A DNA stretch of 42,228 nucleotides from Candidatus Parcubacteria bacterium (GCA_021731495.1 JAKFXG010000008.1:1-42228); one strand, 5' to 3'. Shown: positions 28,327-37,811, counted from the first letter of the stretch. Notes: generated by a model not told the origin, from the letters alone. Numbers and translations are program-made.

Positions 28327-29388
28327 TTAGAGATAGCGTTCGAAGGTTTTTGGATCCATCGCATGCTCGTAGGCATGCTCAACCGTCACTTCCCCGCGAC
28401 GCACAAGATCCGCAAGCATACGGTCCAAGTCGATCATTCCCTCCTGTGAAGATGTTTGGATGACCGCACTGAGTTCGTGTGTTCGTGCGTCGCGGATAAG
28501 AGTGCTCACCGCATTGTTGTTGATAAGTAACTCGTAGGCCGGAATGAGCCCGCCGGAAACCCGAGGAATGAGGCGCTGGGAGAAAATGCCGGCAAGGCTT
28601 CCCGCCAACTGCACCCGCACCTGAGACTGTTGTTCGGAGGGAAACATGTCGATGATACGGTCAATGGTCTGTGCGGCATTATTGGTGTGGAGTGTGGAAA
28701 AGACGAGATGGCCAGTCTCCGCGGCGGTCACCGCCGCGGAGATCGTTTCGTAATCGCGCATCTCGCCGACCATGATCACGTCCACGTCTTCGCGAAAAGC
28801 GCTTTGCAGCGCCGTATGGAAATCAGGTGCGTCGATGTGCACCTCGCGCTGATGGATGAGCGACTTCTTGGGGGTAAAGAGATACTCGACCGGATCCTCG
28901 ATGGTGAGGATGTGTTCTGCGCGAGAATCATTGATGCGATCAATCATTGTGGCAAGCGTGGTCGATTTACCCTGCCCTACCGGCCCGACGACGAGAAAAA
29001 AGCCCTGCTCGCGCTGCGTAAAGGCCTCCAGTATGGAGGGGAGGTTGAGGTCGGCTAAGGTGCGTATCGCATGCGGTATAAGCCGGAACGCAATCGACGT
29101 CGCTCCTTGTGCACGATACCCGTTCACCCGGAAGCGCACATTGGCCTCATGCTCATAGGACAAGTCAATGGTCTGATTCTCCTGGAACGAGTTCCAGCGG
29201 TCCGGGAGCACGATGGACTTGAGCATGGCTTCCGTCTCCTCAGCGGTAAATGCGGGATACTTAGAAAGGGGGATCAGTGCGCCCGCGACACGAATCATCG
29301 GTGAACCGCCGGTGAAAATGTGGAGGTCCGAACCACCCTCTTTCGCCACAAGTTCAAGAAGTTCCCCAAGACGTTTTTCGGCAATCAT
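28327..29388 (-). CDS. pilT: Twitching motility ATPase PilT
   Basis: VGPVGQGKSTTLATMIDRIN, EDPVEYLFTPKKSLIHQREV, VGEMRDYETISAAVTAAETGHLVFSTLHT. Confidence 0.96.
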   Translation of the reverse strand: MIAEKRLGELLELVAKEGGSDLHIFTGGSPMIRVAGALIPLSKYPAFTAEETEAMLKSIVLPDRWNSFQENQTIDLSYEHEANVRFRVNGYRAQGATSIAFRLIPHAIRTLADLNLPSILEAFTQREQGFFLVVGPVGQGKSTTLATMIDRINDSRAEHILTIEDPVEYLFTPKKSLIHQREVHIDAPDFHTALQSAFREDVDVIMVGEMRDYETISAAVTAAETGHLVFSTLHTNNAAQTIDRIIDMFPSEQQSQVRVQLAGSLAGIFSQRLIPRVSGGLIPAYELLINNNAVSTLIRDARTHELSAVIQTSSQEGMIDLDRMLADLVRRGEVTVEHAYEHAMDPKTFERYL

Positions 29389-29403
29389 ATTATATGTTTT
29401 TTA

Positions 29404-29808
29404 TTAATGACTCTTCGCACCAGATGAACCAGCTTCTATGGTGCGCAAGGTCTCGGCAAATACCTCGGAAGGAATAGCTGATGCCTTTATGATGTAACCG
29501 TCTGCAGCAAGCTGTTTCGCCTTTTCAATGTCGGAATCCTGGCCCTGATTCGAGAGGATGACGATCTTCGCGCCTTTGGCGAGCTGCTCTTTCCGTATCG
29601 CCTCAAGCGTCTCGAATCCGCTCATACCCGGCATGACAATATCGAGCAGAATCGCGTCCGGATCGGTGGCATCCTCTTTCCGGAGGGCAGTCAGAAGATC
29701 CTCGCCGCCGCCGAACACCTTCACCTCATGACCGGCGCTCCTGAACTTGACCGAGTAGAGATCAAGGAGAAACTTGTCATCATCGACGAGATAAATGCGG
29801 TACGCCAT
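29404..29808 (-). CDS. Single-domain response regulator (REC)
   Basis: IYLVDDDKFLLDLY, AILLDIVMPGMSGFE, VILSNQG; no output domain. Confidence 0.93.
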   Translation of the reverse strand: MAYRIYLVDDDKFLLDLYSVKFRSAGHEVKVFGGGEDLLTALRKEDATDPDAILLDIVMPGMSGFETLEAIRKEQLAKGAKIVILSNQGQDSDIEKAKQLAADGYIIKASAIPSEVFAETLRTIEAGSSGAKSH

Positions 29809-29901
29809 TACCAGACAGTATACCCCCGAAATATCTGGTACGCGCCAGATTGCGCGGTTTGTGTGGACAGTATGATTTGTCCCGAGGTCATGTTTTAAAC
29901 A

Positions 29902-31680
29902 TCAACTCAGTTCTTCTTCGGAGAAAAGTTCCCCGCCAAGTGTGTTAATTTCTTCAAACGGAATCTCACCCGCAAGCGCCTTCACGACTGCATCGTCGCG
30001 CATAGTGAGCATGCCGGTCATACGGGCGGCGGCGTAGATCTTCTCCTCGACCGGCTCGGTGAGCACGACCTGTTCAAGCTCTTTATTCATGCGCAATATT
30101 TCAAAGACAGCCGTGCGACCACGCGTGCCGTTCGGGCATTCGGCCGTCGGTTTCGTATGATAGAACTCCTTGAAGGGAGGGAGCTTGTTGCGATATTCAA
30201 GCGGCAGATCGGCGAATTCCCGGTCGAGGAGTTCTTTGACACTACCCTTGATAGGAAAAGGAGTCTTCCCGCCATCACAAAGCCTCCGGACGAGACGCTG
30301 TCCGATGACGGCGACCAGCGTCGGTGCAATAAGGAACGGGTCGACGCCCATGTCGATGAGACGAGGAATCGCGCCGACCGCGGTGTTGGTGTGTATCGTG
30401 GAAAAGACGAGATGGCCCGTAAGCGCCGCCTGGACCGCAAGCACGGCGGTCTCCTTGTCGCGAATTTCACCGACCATGATGATGTCCGGGTCCTGGCGCA
30501 AGACGGAGCGCAGACCGCTCGCGAACGTATAGCCAATCTCGGGCCGCATCTGGCTCTGCGCGACACCGGTAATTTCGTATTCGACAGGATCTTCGAGCGA
30601 AACGACATTCGCCGTCTCGCGGTCGAGCTCGGAGAGCATTGCGAAAAGCGTGGTTGACTTCCCTGAGCCGGTCGGTCCTGCGATGAGAATGATGCCGTAG
30701 GGGACTTTCATCATTTCGCGAACCTCGGCGAGATGCTCGCCGGTAAATCCGACCGACTCCAGTGTCGCCGTCGCATCCGACTGATCGAGAATGCGCATCA
30801 CAATCTTCTCACCGTATTCCGTCGGGAACGTAGAGACACGGAAGTCTATTTTGCGCTTATCGACGGTCGCCGAGAAACGTCCGTCCTGCGGTTTCCGTTT
30901 CTCATCGAGACGCAATTTCGCGAGGATCTTAATGCGTGCGATGACGGCTTCATGCACCTTCGTCGGTAACTCGAGCGAAGTATGCAATTCACCATCCATG
31001 CGGAAACGGACGCGAGTCTTCGTCGGCGTGGGTTCGATGTGGACGTCGGATGAATGTCCCTCGATGGCATAGCGTAATATAGTCGAGACGATTTTCGTTA
31101 CCGGCGCGTCCTCCTTCAGGGCTTCGTGGGGGCCGGTCAAATTGAGCATCTCCTCGGAGCCTTCAGTCTGGGCAGACGCATCGGGAGACGGGCGCGCATC
31201 GACAGATGAGGGTTTCGCGGCCATCTCGTATTCAGAAAGCGCTTTGCCGACCTCGCCCGGAAGATTCTGGTACGCGTCGATGACCCGGTCGAAATCCTGT
31301 TTTGTGATGAGGAATATAACATAGGGCATGCCAATCTTCCCTGAGATGAACTGCAGTGCATCGAATGCCTCGATGTTATCGGGGTCGGTAATGCCTACTT
31401 CGAGCGCGCCATTCACGACGGCGAGTGGCACGAACCCATAGTGGCGGGCCGAATCGATCGGGATGTAGCTGAATACCTCCTGCGCGGCGGGAGGTTCGCC
31501 AAGTATGCGACTCGGGAGGCCGTAGGCCTTCCCCGCTTCAGCGAGCGCGCTCTCGAGCGATATGCCATGCGCGGCAAGCACATCGGCAAGCGGCTTCTCC
31601 GCGGTAACGTCAGCCTCGATCGCCTTGCGATCGCTTGCGGAGAGGAGACCCTTGTCGACAAGATATCCGAGAAGGTTCAT
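29902..31680 (-). CDS. pilB: Type IV pilus assembly ATPase PilB (GspE family)
   Basis: MshEN-like N-terminus; AGPTGSGKSTTLFAMLSELD, LEDPVEYEITGVAQSQ, HTNTAVGAIPRLIDMGVDPFLI. Confidence 0.96.
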   Translation of the reverse strand: MNLLGYLVDKGLLSASDRKAIEADVTAEKPLADVLAAHGISLESALAEAGKAYGLPSRILGEPPAAQEVFSYIPIDSARHYGFVPLAVVNGALEVGITDPDNIEAFDALQFISGKIGMPYVIFLITKQDFDRVIDAYQNLPGEVGKALSEYEMAAKPSSVDARPSPDASAQTEGSEEMLNLTGPHEALKEDAPVTKIVSTILRYAIEGHSSDVHIEPTPTKTRVRFRMDGELHTSLELPTKVHEAVIARIKILAKLRLDEKRKPQDGRFSATVDKRKIDFRVSTFPTEYGEKIVMRILDQSDATATLESVGFTGEHLAEVREMMKVPYGIILIAGPTGSGKSTTLFAMLSELDRETANVVSLEDPVEYEITGVAQSQMRPEIGYTFASGLRSVLRQDPDIIMVGEIRDKETAVLAVQAALTGHLVFSTIHTNTAVGAIPRLIDMGVDPFLIAPTLVAVIGQRLVRRLCDGGKTPFPIKGSVKELLDREFADLPLEYRNKLPPFKEFYHTKPTAECPNGTRGRTAVFEILRMNKELEQVVLTEPVEEKIYAAARMTGMLTMRDDAVVKALAGEIPFEEINTLGGELFSEEELS

Positions 31681-31806
31681 CCTGGTAGAAACCCGCCACA
31701 GTTATGGCGTGCTATGTGAGCGAACGATGGATACGTTTCGTACATGCTCATACTCCAGACATTCTACTACAAGGTGCAGTGGTTCGGCTTCTCACAAGCC
31801 GCACAC

Positions 31807-32109
31807 TCATCTTCCGCCTATGCCGGAAATCGGCGCGAAGGGGTCGAGACGGCCGGATGTCTCAGGCGCCACAGGTGTCGACAAATCGACAAGCGCCATG
31901 AAACGCGTGTCGGAAAAGATGTCGGTAGTAAATGAGATCGGCTGCAATTGGCTGACGAGCATTTTGAACTGCATTTGTGCCGCGTTTTCCTCCACGCCCG
32001 TCGTGAGTGGTGGCTCGTTCCCTGTTCCGGTGAAAAAATACCAATAGGCTCCCGCCGCAACAACGAGCGTTGCGACGATGAGGATGATTGTGTTCGTGTT
32101 TAATTTCAT
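31807..32109 (-). CDS. Short T4P-associated membrane-anchored protein (PilP-position)
   Basis: Single TM; position between pilO-like and pilB; proline-rich LDPFAPI tail. Confidence 0.65.
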   Translation of the reverse strand: MKLNTNTIILIVATLVVAAGAYWYFFTGTGNEPPLTTGVEENAAQMQFKMLVSQLQPISFTTDIFSDTRFMALVDLSTPVAPETSGRLDPFAPISGIGGR

Positions 32110-32125
32110 ACTTCAAGACAGGGGC

Positions 32126-32686
32126 TTAGCGTAGCCAGTAAAGACGCAAGGTCATTTGATAGGTATAGACACCAGTGTCGGAACCCTTGACCGCGATGTT
32201 CTTGACATCGAGCAGACGTGCGCTCCGTTCCACTCCGTCCAAAAACGTCTGGAGGGCCGCAAAGGTACCAATCGCCGAGAGGGAAAGATTGACCGAGCCA
32301 ACGGGATTGGGAGCGGCAGCTCCGAGCGCGCCGGGTGTGTTGGTCACCGAACCGCTCGTGTCGTTTATGACAACATCGATATTTGAGAGCGACAGTCCTG
32401 AGCGCGCGGCGAGCGCATTGAGATCGAGAATGAGCCTGACGTTGTCGACCGAGTCGGGCAAGAAGACTGAAAGGCGTCTCAGGTGTTCCGGATCGATAGC
32501 GGATCGCGCCGCGGCGAGCGCATTCTGCTGCGCTTTGTACTCGCTCGCCGCCGTAAGCGCCTGCTCATTGAGCGCGATAGCGGCTTTGGTTTCGGCTATC
32601 GTACCGGACCATCCGGGTCTTACATAGCCGAAGAGTATGCCGATGGCAACGAAGAGAGCGAGGACGGGTAGGATGCGGCTGCTCAT
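32126..32686 (-). CDS. PilO-like protein
   Basis: N-terminal TM, coiled coil, LNALAARSGLSLSNIDV; position after pilN-like gene. Confidence 0.75.
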   Translation of the reverse strand: MSSRILPVLALFVAIGILFGYVRPGWSGTIAETKAAIALNEQALTAASEYKAQQNALAAARSAIDPEHLRRLSVFLPDSVDNVRLILDLNALAARSGLSLSNIDVVINDTSGSVTNTPGALGAAAPNPVGSVNLSLSAIGTFAALQTFLDGVERSARLLDVKNIAVKGSDTGVYTYQMTLRLYWLR

Positions 32687-33315
32687 AGAGGAGAGGGTGT
32701 GACCGGAGCGGCAGGTGCGCTCGGCACGGTTGCTGCGCTTGGTGAGAAGGCGATGAGTTTCGGGTCAAGTGTCGCCGAAAATCCGAACGTGATGGAGCTG
32801 TCTTTATTAACGACTATCTTGGAGAAAATGGCGTCCTTGATACGGCCGTCGGCGGCAAATGCGGTGGAAACGGCCGCAAGCGCATTGAAACTCTTCGCGA
32901 CTCCCGAACCCTCGACTTTTGTGGCGCCGGAAGGTTCGACCGAGACATTAAGCGAGGAGAAGCGAACGGTTGTAGGAAGCAACGTCTCGAGTGCAGCGAA
33001 GAAGTTGGAAAACGCGACGTGCTTCGAAAGGAGTGATGCGCTCAAGTTCAAGCGGTCGCGTAATTTGACAAAGCCCTCGATGGTCGCCGGATCGATTGCC
33101 GCCTGGGCCTGTGCGAGCTCGGCTTCCTTTTCAGAATGGCTTGATGAAAGAATGCGGCCGTAGAAGAAGACGCCGAGCGCCAAAACAAAGACAATGCCGA
33201 GAATCGCGTACATGAAGAAACCGAATGCACCAGTGAAATCAGCACGAAACCGCTGCGCTGCGGAACCCGAAGGGTGCGGAACGAACGAAGTTGGTATCGT
33301 GGGAGGAAGAGCCAT
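32683..33315 (-). CDS. PilN-like protein
   Basis: N-terminal TM, LLSKHVAFSNFFAALETLLPTTVRFSSLNV; downstream of pilM. Confidence 0.75.
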   Translation of the reverse strand: MALPPTIPTSFVPHPSGSAAQRFRADFTGAFGFFMYAILGIVFVLALGVFFYGRILSSSHSEKEAELAQAQAAIDPATIEGFVKLRDRLNLSASLLSKHVAFSNFFAALETLLPTTVRFSSLNVSVEPSGATKVEGSGVAKSFNALAAVSTAFAADGRIKDAIFSKIVVNKDSSITFGFSATLDPKLIAFSPSAATVPSAPAAPVTPSPL

Positions 33316-33372
33316 TTTATTTTCAGTATACCCAGCACGAACCGATTAGCATATAAAGGTTATCCACCCCGT

Positions 33373-34473
33373 TCAGATTTCTCTGAGCTTACGCAACGCA
33401 AGACCCACTGCAACCGCAAACTCGGGACCGATTTCTTCGAGGACTTGGCGCATGAAGGCCGGCGCTTCAGTCTTCGCGAAAGGATCCGCGACCCGTACGT
33501 CGATCGAGAAAACTTCTTTCGCGTAGGTACCGAGTTCTTTCGTGACGCCGCCGCCGCCCGTAAACACAATCGAGGTAACCGATTTCTTATGGGTCGTCTC
33601 ATACTGCATGAGGACGCGTCGCGCCTCTGAGAAAATGCGCGAGAATACGAGTTCCGGATTCCCGAGCGCGCCGGCGCCCCGTATCCCTTCTTCCTTTTTC
33701 AGAGCTTCGGCTCGCGCGATGGAAAGATTGCCGGAAACCGAGATGGCGCGGGTGATATCCTGGCTCCCAGCGCTTATGGCATGCGAAAGCGCCACGACGC
33801 CATGTTCGACGACATACGTTTTCGTCGAGGCGGCGCCGACGTCCATCACCATAACCGGCTTCACAGGGTCTTCGACTACCGCACGGATGGTGCTAAAGAT
33901 CTCAATCTCATAAAAGCTTGCGGTGAGTCCGGCTCCGGCTACGATGCTCTGGAGCAGAGAGAGCTCGTCGTTATGCACCGCGACCAGAAGCACTTCAATA
34001 GTCTCGCCTTTGGAAGCTGCGTCGCGGGAAGATTCTTCTTCAGAAAACTGCGCCGGTTCCGCTTCAGGCACTACAAACCAGTCGAGCTGTACTTCGCTTA
34101 CGGGAACGGGAATGTATTTACGCGCTTCAAGCTCGATGACGGTCCTTTGTTCCTTCGGATCTTTGCGGTACGGGAGTCTGACCAGCGTCAGAAGAGAGCG
34201 GGCGAAAGGTATCGAGACGCCGCAATTCGTCGTCGTCACCTTCGCTTCACGCAAGAGATCCTTCAGCGTCTCGGTGATCTGCTCCGCGGAAAGATTCGTC
34301 GCCTGTCCGACTTCGGATCCGCCATAGGGACCGAGCGCGAGTTCACCGTATGTTTCGAGTACCGCCTTCCCTCCCTCTTTGCGCAGCTGCACGACCTTCA
34401 AGGACGATGAGCCGATATCGACACCAAGCACGCTCTTATCCTCTTTTTTAAAAAGATTGCTGAGGAACGACAT
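33373..34473 (-). CDS. pilM: Type IV pilus assembly protein PilM
   Basis: SVLGVDIGSSSLKVVQLRKEGG, VMDVGAASTKTYVVEHG, IVFTGGGGVTKEL. Confidence 0.94.
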   Translation of the reverse strand: MSFLSNLFKKEDKSVLGVDIGSSSLKVVQLRKEGGKAVLETYGELALGPYGGSEVGQATNLSAEQITETLKDLLREAKVTTTNCGVSIPFARSLLTLVRLPYRKDPKEQRTVIELEARKYIPVPVSEVQLDWFVVPEAEPAQFSEEESSRDAASKGETIEVLLVAVHNDELSLLQSIVAGAGLTASFYEIEIFSTIRAVVEDPVKPVMVMDVGAASTKTYVVEHGVVALSHAISAGSQDITRAISVSGNLSIARAEALKKEEGIRGAGALGNPELVFSRIFSEARRVLMQYETTHKKSVTSIVFTGGGGVTKELGTYAKEVFSIDVRVADPFAKTEAPAFMRQVLEEIGPEFAVAVGLALRKLREI

Positions 34474-34487
34474 GTAAGAATAATACC

Positions 34488-35105
34488 ATGGTGGTTCTTC
34501 GACATTGGCTTGATTTCCTCTTCCCACCGCGCTCCGACGAGGTTGTTCTGCGCGGAGTATCGGTCGACGACTTCCTTGCGCTTGTTGCGCCTCGACTACT
34601 ACTCACCACGCAACCGGAAACTGTCGCCCTCTTTCCTTTCAATATCATTCTCGTCCGCGCTGCCGCCCATGAAGCAAAGTATCACGGCAATGCTTTTGCT
34701 TTCCGACTCCTCAGCTCTGCGCTTGCCGAATACCTACGAGACGCTGACGATGGATTTCGCAAACCCATCATCGTGCCAATACCGCTCGGTAAAGGTCGAT
34801 ATAAAGAGCGTGGCTTTAACCAGGTCGAAAAAATTATAGAGCTTGCGGCCGAAGGGCTCGATGTCACGGTCGACAGAACGCTTCTCGAGCGTACCCGCGA
34901 AACTGCGTCGCAAGTCTCGCTCCCCCGCCACGCCCGTGAGGAGAATATGCGTGGCGCCTTCGGCGCCACGCGCCCTGCTGACCCTGCGCACACATATATA
35001 GTTGTCGACGATGTAACTACTACAGGCGCCACGCTCCAAGCCGCCATAGACGCCCTGCGAGAGTCCGGCGCCAAACATGTCATTCCGCTCGCTCTCGCTC
35101 ACTAA
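34488..35105 (+). CDS. comF: ComF-family phosphoribosyltransferase
   Basis: AKYHGN, PIPLGKGRYKERGFNQVEKI, YIVVDDVTTTGATLQAAIDALR; lacks an N-terminal Zn finger. Confidence 0.9.
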   Translation: MVVLRHWLDFLFPPRSDEVVLRGVSVDDFLALVAPRLLLTTQPETVALFPFNIILVRAAAHEAKYHGNAFAFRLLSSALAEYLRDADDGFRKPIIVPIPLGKGRYKERGFNQVEKIIELAAEGLDVTVDRTLLERTRETASQVSLPRHAREENMRGAFGATRPADPAHTYIVVDDVTTTGATLQAAIDALRESGAKHVIPLALAH

Positions 35106-35127
35106 ATTTGATATTGTGGCGAAATAC

Positions 35128-35219
35128 GGAGGGGTCGCATAGAGGCCTAGTGCGGCGGGTTGCTAACTCGCTATACGAGTAAAATCGTATCGAGGGTTCG
35201 AATCCCTCCCCCTCCGCCA
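35128..35219 (+). tRNA. tRNA-Ser(GCT), CCA encoded
   Basis: GGAGGGG/CCCCTCC acceptor, anticodon loop TTGCTAA, long variable arm, T-loop TTCGAAT, G73 CCA. Confidence 0.95.
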
Positions 35220-35280
35220 GTAGTTTTGAAAAGTGAGCATTAAAATACCCTTGTTTTAAGCTACTTTCTAAAACTGAAAA

Positions 35281-35319
35281 GTGGTAAAATGTAAGAACCC
35301 TCAAGGGATTCGAACTATG
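35281..35319 (+). promoter_or_regulatory. Promoter/leader repeat, copy 1
   Basis: gtggtaaaatgtaagaaccctcaagggattcgaactATG; 36/39 identical to 36166-36204. Confidence 0.8.
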
Positions 35320-35862
35320 AATGAAAAAGTTTTAAAAGTAACTTTAAGAATCACAGCACTCTTTTTGTGGTATTTCGTTCTGCTATTCTTGTTCATTGTT
35401 TTGGACATGAATATGAGCACCCCTTTTCTTAAGGAAGGCACATTTATCGGGGACATGATGATTCGCTATCCGTACCAGTGGGACTACGAACTGATGTTCG
35501 CCGGTCTTTTTCTCGTCTGGGGAATCTTTTTATGGAAAGCGAGTAAGAAACTATCAGAAAATAAAATGGTGATTCAGTTTACCGCATGGGCATTTCTGGC
35601 GCACGCTGTCAGCATGATTATCGTAGGTTTAATTAGATCATCAGCATTCACACATCTAGTGACCGACAGCATACTGTGGTTTCTTATTAGTTTTCTGATC
35701 TTCTACCTTAGCCGCGAGAAACCTACTATCTCACTAGAACGCCTGGCGGAACTTCAACGTGCTGCCTTTGTTGCCTCCACTGGTGCATCTACTCGTCTTG
35801 CTGGTTCAAAGCTTTCGGATGAGCAAGTTGCGCAAATCAGTAAATCTTCCGAGCAAAAGTAG
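35317..35862 (+). CDS. Four-TM hypothetical membrane protein, 181 aa
   Basis: Start chosen at the ATG ending the shared leader (MNEKVLKVTLRITALFLWYF...). Confidence 0.75.
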   Translation: MNEKVLKVTLRITALFLWYFVLLFLFIVLDMNMSTPFLKEGTFIGDMMIRYPYQWDYELMFAGLFLVWGIFLWKASKKLSENKMVIQFTAWAFLAHAVSMIIVGLIRSSAFTHLVTDSILWFLISFLIFYLSREKPTISLERLAELQRAAFVASTGASTRLAGSKLSDEQVAQISKSSEQK

Positions 35863-35986
35863 GGACATCAAACAGACCAGGATTTTCTTTGTAGATTTGC
35901 CTTAAATCACGTACAATTTTATCAACGCTCCTGAAATTAAGCCGTTTTGGTTCTAATTTCGGGACATCGTCCCCGCAAAATAACGA

Positions 35987-36008
35987 GCCAAGAGCGTTAG
36001 CTCTTGGC
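35987..36008. terminator. Terminator-like hairpin
   Basis: gccaagagc-gtta-gctcttggc. Confidence 0.6.
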
Positions 36009-36023
36009 GACTATATTTTCGAG

Positions 36024-36152
36024 AGCGGGGAGGGATTCGAAAGTCACGGGCGCTTGGTGCCGACCAAGTAGGTCATTCTGCTGAATGAGACGGGGTAGCG
36101 CAAAAAAATCCAGCAGGATTTTTTTGCGTGACCGAATCCCTCCCCATCCGCT
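36024..36152. repeat. Inverted-repeat element E1 built from tRNA-Ser 3'-end-like arms, with 26-bp core
   Basis: Arms agcggggagggattcgaaagtcac and gtgaccgaatccctccccatccgct; core agtaggtcattctgctgaatgagacg at 36067-36092; inner hairpin cgcaaaaaaatcc-agca-ggatttttttgcg. Confidence 0.8.
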
Positions 36153-36165
36153 TGAACCCGCACGA

Positions 36166-36204
36166 GTGATAAAATGCAAGAACCCTGAAGGGATTCGAAC
36201 TATG
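36166..36204 (+). promoter_or_regulatory. Promoter/leader repeat, copy 2
   Basis: gtgataaaatgcaagaaccctgaagggattcgaactATG. Confidence 0.8.
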
Positions 36205-36525
36205 GGTGATATAACTATTGGAAAAGGAAATCTCGCCGGAAAAGGTGTGTATGCCGATAGGAACTTTAAAGCTGGTGAAGTTGTAATTACATATCACCTT
36301 AAATCTCTTACCGATCAAGAGTTCGAGGACTTACCGGAACCTGAAAAAATGTTTGTACATATTCATTACGGCATCAAGTACCTATATTCGGAACCAGAAC
36401 GATATGTTAATCATTCTTCCGATCCAAACACGAGACAAGATCTGGAAACCAAGCAAGACGTAGCTATTCGGGATATAGCAAAGAGAGAAATGATTACCAC
36501 CGACGCCACTAAAGATGATGTTTAA
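36202..36525 (+). CDS. SET-domain protein, 107 aa
   Basis: GKGVYADRNFKAGEVV...RYVNHSSDPNT...AIRDIAKREMITTD. Confidence 0.85.
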   Translation: MGDITIGKGNLAGKGVYADRNFKAGEVVITYHLKSLTDQEFEDLPEPEKMFVHIHYGIKYLYSEPERYVNHSSDPNTRQDLETKQDVAIRDIAKREMITTDATKDDV

Positions 36526-36631
36526 TAATCCAATGATAAAGCCCGAGCGTACAAAAAGAACCTTGGCATCTCACCAGAGCGCCTGACGGAACATTGAAAA
36601 GTGTTTTTGTGCAAGAAGCTTGCACTGAAAA

Positions 36632-36664
36632 GAAAACTCGGCGCATATGCGCCGAGTTTTCTTT
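36632..36664. terminator. Terminator hairpin
   Basis: agaaaactcggcgcatatgcgccgagttttct. Confidence 0.85.
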
Positions 36665-36666
36665 TC

Positions 36667-36703
36667 GATGTAAGATTTTCTGCTTCGCAGAAAATCTTAC
36701 ATC
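36667..36703. other. 17-bp perfect stem-loop overlapping the 3' end of the DUF378 gene
   Basis: gatgtaagattttctgc-ttc-gcagaaaatcttacatc. Confidence 0.85.
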
Positions 36704-36927
36704 CCCGAGGTGTTGCACATACGACAGTCTCTTTTGTGAGTGAAGAGAAGAACAACCGCTGAGACTCCAACGAGCAGATAGACGAGATTTTCGATTGACG
36801 GTATCGAGCCAAGAAGGAGATTCACGACATTCAAATTGCTACCCATATAGGTCCCGAGCGCGACAAGTCCCCAGTTGAGACCGCCGACGACAAGGAGAAC
36901 GAACGCTGTACTATGCAGTGCTTTCAT
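36697..36927 (-). CDS. DUF378-family membrane protein
   Basis: VLLVVGGLNWGLVALG...LLGSIPSIENLVYLLVGVSAVVLL. Confidence 0.92.
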   Translation of the reverse strand: MKALHSTAFVLLVVGGLNWGLVALGTYMGSNLNVVNLLLGSIPSIENLVYLLVGVSAVVLLFTHKRDCRMCNTSGM

Positions 36928-37103
36928 GTGAGTTAACAGATGATTAAAGCGGTGGTGGTGGTCCGCTCCCGCTAGTATGACTCCTTCTGTATAAGTTTGG
37001 GGCGATCAAGAGGCCGCCTGTGCAAAACTCAAAATCGATCAGGGAGCTGATTTTGATACTCTAGCCCCGTCAACACAAGTTCGGGTATACTACATGCATT
37101 ACC

Positions 37104-37811
37104 ATGACACTTACGCCCTTTCTCGTGCTAGTCTTTGTATTTTTTCTTGCGGTGTTCGTTATTCTTCGGATGCAACCTCGGCGTTTCTATATCGTTCGCC
37201 ACGGCGAGACGCTTCTCAATGCTTCGCATATAAAACAAGGCGCGGAGGGGGGATTGAGTGAAAGTGGGAAACGGCAGGCATCGAAAATCGGCGAGCTGTT
37301 TGCGCCACTCCATATACACAAAATTATTTCGAGTCCCTATGAACGAGCCCGCCAAACAGCAGAACTTATAAATGCGCAGTTGCATGTCCCCATTGTCTAC
37401 TCTCCGCTTCTCATTGAGCGACGCAATCCTTCCGAGGTTATCGGCAAACATACGCGCGATCCTGAAGTGGAGCGCATCATGGATTATATAGACAATACGT
37501 ACCATGAAGACGACTACCGATACTCTGATGAAGAAAATTTCAATGATTTGAAAAGACGCGCACGGGAATGCCTTTCGTTCCTTGCAAGACAGAGAACGCA
37601 CACAACCTGCGTCGTCACGCATCATGCATTCCTCAAGATGCTGCTCGCGTATATGCTCTATCGGGAAGAGCTCCACTCAAGCGATTTCGCCAAGCTCTCT
37701 TTTTTCAACATGTCAGACAACGGCGGCATCAGTACCTGCGAGTTCCACCCGTGGAAAATGTTCTCAAAAACGCGCGGTTGGGAGATTATCAGTTACAACG
37801 AGCAGCCCTAA
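37104..37811 (+). CDS. Membrane-anchored histidine phosphatase family protein
   Basis: N-terminal TM; YIVRHGETLLNASH, SSPYERARQTAELI, TTCVVTHHAFLKMLL. Confidence 0.93.
   Translation: MTLTPFLVLVFVFFLAVFVILRMQPRRFYIVRHGETLLNASHIKQGAEGGLSESGKRQASKIGELFAPLHIHKIISSPYERARQTAELINAQLHVPIVYSPLLIERRNPSEVIGKHTRDPEVERIMDYIDNTYHEDDYRYSDEENFNDLKRRARECLSFLARQRTHTTCVVTHHAFLKMLLAYMLYREELHSSDFAKLSFFNMSDNGGISTCEFHPWKMFSKTRGWEIISYNEQP

Noticed and set aside
36067-36092. 26-bp core as a hammerhead ribozyme (CTGAATGAGACG looks CUGAUGA-like)
   Set aside because: Has CUGAAUGA rather than CUGAUGA and no correctly placed GAAA/stem III, so no known ribozyme core was matched.
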